Shown: in pieces, positions 57,694 to 64,000 of the stretch
How the letters are laid out: every line of letters starts with the position of its first letter
How positions within the stretch are numbered: the first letter of the stretch is position 1
Origin: Turnera subulata
Taxonomy: Eukaryota; Streptophyta; Magnoliopsida; Malpighiales; Passifloraceae
Length of the DNA: 64,000 bases
Direction of reading: 5' to 3'
Assembly (NCBI GenBank): GCA_028386065.3
Contig: JAKUCV010001097.1
Coordinates: 65,007-129,006 of the forward strand
Program-made: the position numbers and the translations under genes
The notes under the pieces: generated by a model
Database searches by the model: none
Told to the model about the DNA's origin: nothing
What the model saw: the letters and a program-made list of their open reading frames with translations, nothing else

Positions 57694-57849
57694 TTTTCTT
57701 AATTTAACTTTCTTAAATTGCTTCCGTTTTACCTTCATCTTGTATATATATATCTAGATAGATGTTTTCTAGTGTAATTGGAAACTCAAACTTGACTTAT
57801 GAGGAAGATGGGTAACTTTCATCATATGGTTCAGGATAAGGATTTTAAA

Positions 57850-58640
57850 AAAATCCCTTAACCTTGAAGCACGAAGTGATGGACCATAACCAGCCCGGTG
57901 GCGACCATCCCTACCCAACTTTCTATCTTCCAAGAAGCGCATACACTCCTTCTCCACATGCCCCAGTTTCCCATAATAGAAGCAGAACTCCCCCAAATCC
58001 TCATACTGGTAGGCCACTTGCAGCGTTGAGTCTTCATGGCTTTTGGTGATAAAGCCCACCGGTAGAGGTTTCTCAACATCCACCCTTACCTTTATCCGGA
58101 AGTACTCCCCCCAGTGCGGGCTGCCATCCACTGGTAGCTCAATGGCCAGTAATCCGGGCAGCCTTCTTCAACCTCATGTGCGAGGGTAGCAGTCCGTGTA
58201 CTTGGATCCAGAACTCCGACCATTGGAAACAAATGGAGTCAAGGCTCACATTTGGGGGTCATTCCCTCAAACAGAGAAGATGTCCCGCTATAAACTAATG
58301 GCCCCTATCAAGCACTCTCAGCTTTTCCCCTTCTGACCCAAACTGAAACGAGAATGTATTCTCCTTCACTTCATTAACAAACACCGGATTAGGGAGCCCT
58401 CAGGCCCTTGAGAGGATTTCGCCGACCACCCTAGGACTGAAGCGCTTGCAATCCGTAGTGATTTTGCCAACCAGCACCGGCTTATTTTGTAACAGATCGC
58501 CATCATCATCACTCTGTAAGTCATATACCGGCAAGTCATACCATGAACTCTCCTGGTCCGTGGTGGGTACCTCAGGAATCTCGTCCCCCTCTATGACCCA
58601 AAGAGAAGTACATTCACACCAAACAGAAAGACAAAGCTAG
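57850..58640 (-). pseudogene. DUF4283/zinc-knuckle gag-like fragment (LINE ORF1 type)
   Basis: The minus strand encodes a DUF4283-like part (FSFQFGSEGEKLRVLDRGPL) interrupted by stops. It ends with VEKPLPVGF and a knuckle CFYYGKLGHVEKEC, in which the second Cys of CX2CX4HX4C is Tyr. Such proteins are the ORF1/gag of plant L1-type LINEs. No poly(A), TSD or reverse transcriptase was found, so this is a fragment, distinct in sequence from the ORF1 at 59-61 kb. Confidence 0.72.
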
Positions 58641-58821
58641 AGCAAATCTAGCACTGAAAATCCACTTAAACGATAAGGGATATGAATCTCATCTCAATAG
58701 GAAGCGAGAGAGAGATTCATCTTTTGTTTTATTGTAGTTTAGCTTTTTTTTTGGTAAATAAAAGTTTGCTTTGACCTTTGAGGGGTGGTGTTTTCCAAGG
58801 TCATGTTAAATTATATTTTCT

Positions 58822-61279
58822 TTTTTTTTTGGTTCTAACCGGGAAGTATATTAAAAATATACGTGAGCTGAATACATGGTTAGAAGTCGGTAGCTCAAAT
58901 CGACTTCTATCTTATACAAGAGACATGCTAATAGCAATACAGAAACAACATGATAAGGAATCAAAATCCCGGATAATCGGGACAGGAAAAAACACCAAAA
59001 ATACTGAACATAACATTATAATGACTGATAGTACAAAGGCAAGGGTTATGATAGGTCAGCGAGGATGGAAAGTATCCGGCGGCCGGTCCACTGCCATACC
59101 CGAGCTGGATGCACCTGGAGAGAAAATCATGCGATGGTCGTCTTCAGTAAGGACCACCACCGTATGATTTTGTTTTTTGCGGGGGCGGGGAGGGGCTGGA
59201 TGGTTGAAATTGCTAGAAACAACAGGGTAGTTGGAAGAGGGAGGGACTGGGGAGGTGACAGGTCCGGTGGAGGATTGGACAACATCTGGAGTAGACGGGA
59301 AGGTGCTGGCATTAGAAACATCTTGAAGGGATTGTCTCTTCGGGGTATCCTTGGATATGAGCTTTGAGATTTTCAGAGGTTGGGTTTTTTTGGTGGTCTG
59401 TTTGGTGAGTCGGGTAGCAAGCTTACTTTTGGACCTCTTAAGAGACCCGTCTCCTATAAAATCCTGAAGCGTAGGTAGGACAGGGGTAGGTTCAGGCTGG
59501 GCTTGGTTCTCACTAACAGTTGGTGGTGGTGGAGGGGGGGCGATGACAAAGGGTGGCACTGGGGGTGCATTTGGTTGGGTTTGTGCCGTCGGGTTAGGTT
59601 TGGTTGTGCTGGGGTTCGGCAAGGTCGGTGGCTCCTCAGGGTGAGCACTCCCCAAAATATGAAACCTATTGGTTGGGTTTCTAGATACCCTCTGATATCC
59701 CCCCTGACTCCCCGGTCACTCACCTGCGGCTCTACCCGCCAATCAGGAGGCCCCCTGTAAGTAGGTAAGAGGGGAGGGCAATGAACGGCGCCTCTGGCTG
59801 TGGGGTCTTCAGTAATTCCCACGTGGTGGGGGCACTGCCTCGCATTTCTGAACATGTGGAGCTTCCGGACAAACTGAAATATTGTGATCCAAATTTCCAC
59901 AAATAAAACATATGTTATGCAGTCCTTCATAGCCAACCTTAATGGGTTCGCCTTTAAGATGCACGGTTCCTTGTAAAGGTTTTGTCAAATCAAGACATAC
60001 AGCAACTCTAGAAAATTTAGCTCGACTGGGGTTAGAAGAATTACCATCAAGCTTGATCGTTCGGCCACCATGTTTTCGAGTTGTCTGAGAATCTTGGAGT
60101 GATACCGGTTTGTGGGAAAGTCTGGAAACTGGACCCATGTCACGATCGAGTCAATCTTTCCGGTGGAAGCACGGAACTTGGGAGTCCATGGTTGCACACT
60201 GAGCACATTCCCGTAGATCATCCACGGGCCATCGGTCAAGGCATGAACGTAGTCTTGTGATGCCCAAAACCTGACCATGTAAAAATTGTTTTCAAGGTCT
60301 AAAACTTTGAACGCCCCGGTTGGCTTCCAAAGAGTTTGCAATTGGGTGTGGAGGGCCTTGTAACCGATAGCTCGCCCATACATCTTAACGACTATGGCAT
60401 TCTCCCATTGTTTATCCAATCGAGCTTTCAACGGATCAGATAACTCCAAGTTAGCCACGCCTTCAATATGAGACACAAACAAATCACCTTCCTCATACTC
60501 GACTTCACCCTCGATTTCCCAAGGGTCAGTTTGGTACAAAGGATTAGGCCCGCCAAAAAGGGAGTCCCGGTATGAGAGGCGGGCTTCCTCTATGAGCACA
60601 TCTGGGTCGGCAGTTTTTTACTCTGGATTGGCTTGAGGTAGTGACGGAAGTTCAGGCAAGACTGGAGGCTCGGCATCAGAGGTCGGTCGCTCCATCCTAG
60701 AAGTAATTGACGGTCCGTGCGGCTCGGTTGGATAAGGAGAATGGGCAGGGGCAGCAGTGCCGTTGGTAGTATCCAGTGGAGAGTCTTCAGACTGCCGGAA
60801 TAGTGGAGGCGGTGGTGGCCAGAGCCGGTCGCCTGTGGGAGGAGAGGCAGCCGGTTCACGAGATCTAGAACGTCGTCGTTGAACAGGGCTGGAGCTCACT
60901 GTTCGGGGTCGGGATTTGTGGCCAGCAGGGTCGTCAGCTGCCGTCATTTCCTCTGGTGGTCCGCCCATGGCCGCGGCTACTGAGGAGGTGGCGGCGAGCG
61001 GTGGCACGCGCGTAGGAGGCGCGACGCGCAAAGTCGTCGATGTTGTCAAACTGGATCCTCCGAGTAGCTGGCTTCGTGGGTTCAGTGGGGGCTTGGAGAG
61101 TGTAGCCAGACGCAGATCTTCAGACGGGGAAGGATCTACCTCCTCATGCCATCCTTGATCTCGCCGGAGAAGACCGGAGCTTTGTCGGGGAATTTTGTAT
61201 GAGATACTGTGTTTTTACTGTAGTAGTCGGGGAGAGAGTTTTTTACAAGTTCTTCCTATCCTGTGACCAATATTGTACT
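58822..61279 (-). mobile_element. ORF1-only LINE-type element with poly(A) and TSD (2.46 kb)
   Basis: On the minus strand a leader, an ORF1 region (61,049-59,056) and a short 3' UTR end in a poly(A) tail (poly-T at 58,822-58,830). The flanking duplication TTATATTTTCT is exact over 11 bp (58,811-58,821 and 61,280-61,290). No endonuclease or reverse transcriptase sequence lies between ORF1 and the tail. The insertion was therefore made by target-primed reverse transcription of an RNA that already lacked ORF2, using another element's enzymes. The duplication is A/T-rich, so the 5' boundary is slightly uncertain. Confidence 0.78.
59056..61049 (-). pseudogene. LINE ORF1 (DUF4283 plus CCHC knuckle), broken
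   Basis: The N-terminal part is Pro/Arg-rich and its exact start is unclear. DUF4283 follows (KMYGRAIGYKALHTQLQTLW, MVRFWASQDYVHALTDGPWM), then a knuckle CFICGNLDHNISVC near 59,870, then a Pro-rich, basic C-terminus (TLQDFIGDGSLKRSKSK) to a stop at 59,056. One in-frame TAA (60,618-60,620), a frameshift near 60,070 and further shifts at about 59,810 and 59,650 break it. ORF1 proteins bind element RNA. Confidence 0.82.
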
Positions 61280-61290
61280 TTATATTTTCT

Positions 61291-61752
61291 ATCATCCCTT
61301 AGTTTCCGATCCTAAACCTAACAAGACTGCTGATTAAATCTCAACCCACCAAATCAATCCTAATTAATTGGTTTAACGGTTTAGTTGACCTCCAGGTTCG
61401 AGCTGCTTGATTAGCAATTGAGTTCCAATTCAAGCCTAGATATTAATGAACCATCAAACTTCAAGTGGAATTTTTACTCATAAGTATCTTAACAAGTTGA
61501 GTTGATCTTGCCTGTACTACACCACAACTGGGCTGGGCTACACAATCACAACCGCAAAATCGGAAGAAAAGCAATTAAACTGAGTTCCGGGCATGCGTGG
61601 ACAAGGTACAAGGTTGTATATATAATTAATTTTCCACACTATAATAATAGTTTGAGAAATTAAGGATCTCTTGAGTGATCGACTATGAACATCAATATAC
61701 TCAAAGATCTTTTGAGTTGGCAACTATCAACATCAATATAGTTGTGCGTAGC
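61291..61752. other. Short intergenic gap, no gene seen
   Basis: A/T-rich sequence between the LINE-type element and the LTR at 61,753. It contains a short direct repeat (GACTATGAACATCAATATAC and a variant about 50 bp further on). Confidence 0.5.
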
Positions 61753-64000
61753 TGTCACGCCCCCGCTTAAGCATGACCAGCCGTGCACCATGCGCACCTA
61801 CATCGTGCCACATGGCACCCCAAGGCCTATAATCGAACACATAGAAGCTAGTCGCCCTTGCCTAGTGGGATACTAACCAAAACTCAAGCGCAGCGTAAAC
61901 GGAAGCAAAATCAACATAGCAAAGGCAATAGAAAATATTAATGATATAAACTCATTTATTAAGCCATATCCACTAATGTTATAAAATTCTTGCTACAAGG
62001 GGCACTACCACTTATAATCCAAGTTATAGCCTCTTTAGCAAACTATTACAGTTTAACAACCAATTAAATGACCATCCCGGCTATATACCCATCGCCCTAC
62101 TGCCCGTACACTCTTTCTCGCACCTGCAAGACAAGGGGAGGAGGATAGGGGGGTGAGTATAAAACTCAGTAAGCAAATGTGCACACAAGCAATAACCACC
62201 CAAAGCATGCAATGCATAGCAAACGTGCCATCAATCAGCAAGGTATCCGGTCCTCTGCGATCAGGCCCACGGGTAAGCCAAGTGATGTACTCCGTGCCAA
62301 CTTGCATAACCCGGCAGCCCTGCACACATGCACAACCGACTCCCACAGCCCCACGTACGAGGCATAACCGAATAGCCAACAATGTGCATATGGCTTGCTA
62401 CCGAGGCACACACAGCGCCCTTCGTAGCACCACCCTTTGGCCAAGCGGATCCCACACCGCAATGACCCAACCTGTCAACATACCAAGCGGGAAATATCCT
62501 CTGCAAGGTTCCATAACCTGTCATGTGGCGCACATCACAAGTGCCCACCCATCTCACGGTACGTACAAGCCCCGCTTGCACTACCCACATGATCCATTGG
62601 CCAACGATCCACATCAATGCAAATGTATGCAAGTGCAATGCACAGCCCCTTGGGCACAACCAGCAAGCCAAACATAAGTCAATAATCAATAACACATGCA
62701 CCAGAGGTGCTAATAGCAAGCCAACCCAGCAACTGGGCCATCTGCCCAGCAAGCACACAATAGCAACTATCACAAGTACGCATCACCTACTTACCTAGCA
62801 CTTTGCCACCAAATGCTAAGCATTCCTGCCTTATGGAGTCCTTGGGCATCCTAGGAATATAGGTCCCTGTTAAAAACATATAAATACACATTATAACACA
62901 ATCATAGCAGCCATAGTATAGAAATCACAATCCAAAGCCACAACACTTATCTTTCACAATTCGGGCAGAAGCTGCCCTGCACCAGCAGGAAATTCAACCC
63001 GCAATCTAGAGCCCTTAACGGCTGAACCAGGTTCAGGCCTCAACATAAGAGTTGTAGCCCTATGTCTCAGCTTTCCAGAACACCAAAGAACAACCTAATC
63101 CGAGCTCTTTAGCCTCAGATATTCCTTTAATACCAACACTAGGTCAAGCAGCATGACTGCTACTGGACAGTCGCAGCACAGTCAATTTGGAGAGTCCATA
63201 ACTCTCTCGTTTCTACTCCAAAACCTACATAACCGGTGCCATATGAAATCTAAAGATGTTAGCTAATCATAGGCTTTGATTTCACTCAATTCCAACCGGT
63301 GGTTTGGCCGGAGTCCCTATTTTAGTGGCCAGGGGTCTGTCTGGCCGAGAGCAGAACCCATAGGCTCACTCTCCTCCTTTCCCCTCTTTTCTCTCCTTCT
63401 CTCTCTCTCTATCCTTAGCCACGATTTTTAATCTGATCAGAATGGGAGAGAGAAGCCTGGTTTCACCCCTTAAGTGATGGTAAGTAGGTGACTAAGCTCC
63501 TACTTGCCACACTTGCCAACTTGGTGCCACTTGCACCAAGTTGGTGCCACCTCATGCTTAGTTGTGGCCAATTAGCCAATGCCACACAAGCTGCTAGCTT
63601 GCACACCTAAGGCTTCCAGCACCTTATTCCCGATCTACTTGGCTCACTCTGATTGGTCGGTTTGGCCAATTACGTATTTACCCTCATCGAGCCCAATTGT
63701 GCACCGACGGGCACCCCAGTGCCCCCCGTTGTGCACCATTTGTGCCAGCCCGAGCCAGCGGGTATGTCATTTGGGAAATTGTGCCTCCAATGCACCAATT
63801 GAACCTAATTAATATATTCCTAACATAATCCATCATTTTATCGACTGATTAATAAAGTCGAGCACTCGGTATCCCCTAATAGGTCAGCCGTGCCATCGGG
63901 TCACCACGAACCCATTTGTGCATATTAGGCCAAGCCAATATGCACCATTGTCCTCAATCCACTAGTAGCACGTGTTACCGATCCAAAACCCATAGTATCA
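61753..64000 (-). mobile_element. Second LTR of the TGTCACGCCCCCGC family, cut by the window edge
   Basis: It begins TGTCACGCCCCCGCTTAAGC after GTAGC and is collinear with 18,279-21,498 (shared blocks near 62,380, 63,330, 63,480 and 63,690). It lacks the 30-bp array and the hAT MITE present in that copy. By alignment about 140-200 bp of the LTR lies beyond the window. It may be a solo LTR or the end of a full element. Confidence 0.85.

Noticed and set aside
18279..64000. The two TGTCACGCCCCC LTRs as the ends of one giant element
   Set aside because: They lie over 40 kb apart with several host genes and unrelated transposons between them. The first has its own exact 5-bp TSD, and the two differ considerably (array, hAT insertion, many substitutions).

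Overview
This window is nuclear DNA from a flowering plant, most likely a eudicot. It shows GT-AG introns, a plant ADA2 gene, a nucleus-encoded Ycf33-type plastid protein, a TPD1-like gene and many nested LTR retrotransposons. I cannot assign a species. About two thirds of the window is mobile-element sequence and the rest is a small set of ordinary plant genes.

Layout. 1-21,800 is one old Athila-type Ty3/gypsy element on the minus strand, riddled with later insertions. A Copia element (4,326-12,662, TSD TGTCG) splits its pol. A solo LTR (18,279-21,498, TSD GTGTT) splits its right LTR, and that solo LTR holds a hAT MITE (19,801-20,392, 8-bp TSD). A partial LTR of another family (846-3,172) interrupts its 3' side. 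22,744-28,789 holds a 13-exon ADA2 coactivator gene and an intronless J-domain-like gene that lacks the HPD motif. 30,593-33,307 holds two long-hairpin MITEs and a tRNA-type SINE. 33,409-40,022 is a solo LTR of about 3.4 kb with a second 3.2-kb solo LTR inside it. 40,388-42,748 holds two convergent genes, a Ycf33 (DUF751) protein and a TPD1-like secreted cysteine-rich protein. 43,779-44,216 is a short Helitron. 45,135-45,485 is a small DUF7722-type gene. 48,389-50,353 (minus) is an unrecognised two-exon gene with a duplicated TATA region. 51,028-52,067 is a second hAT element.

53,000-57,835 is a decayed duplicate of the 45-46 kb DUF7722 locus. It was opened by a small LTR element (53,344-55,293) and by a Mutator-type element carrying GC-rich, gene-like sequence (56,465-57,693). 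57,850-61,279 holds LINE-type gag-like material, including a poly(A)-tailed element with an 11-bp TSD that encodes only ORF1. 61,753 to the end is a second copy of the LTR family seen at 18,279.

The host genes do not look functionally linked: a histone-acetylation coactivator, a thylakoid-type membrane protein, a secreted peptide-ligand-like protein and small proteins of unknown function. The most unusual signal is in the leader of the Copia element. Seventeen copies of a 12-base palindrome (AACATCGATGTT and one-base variants) lie between 6,141 and 6,642, and their start-to-start distances cluster near whole helical turns (about 21, 31, 42 and 52 bp).
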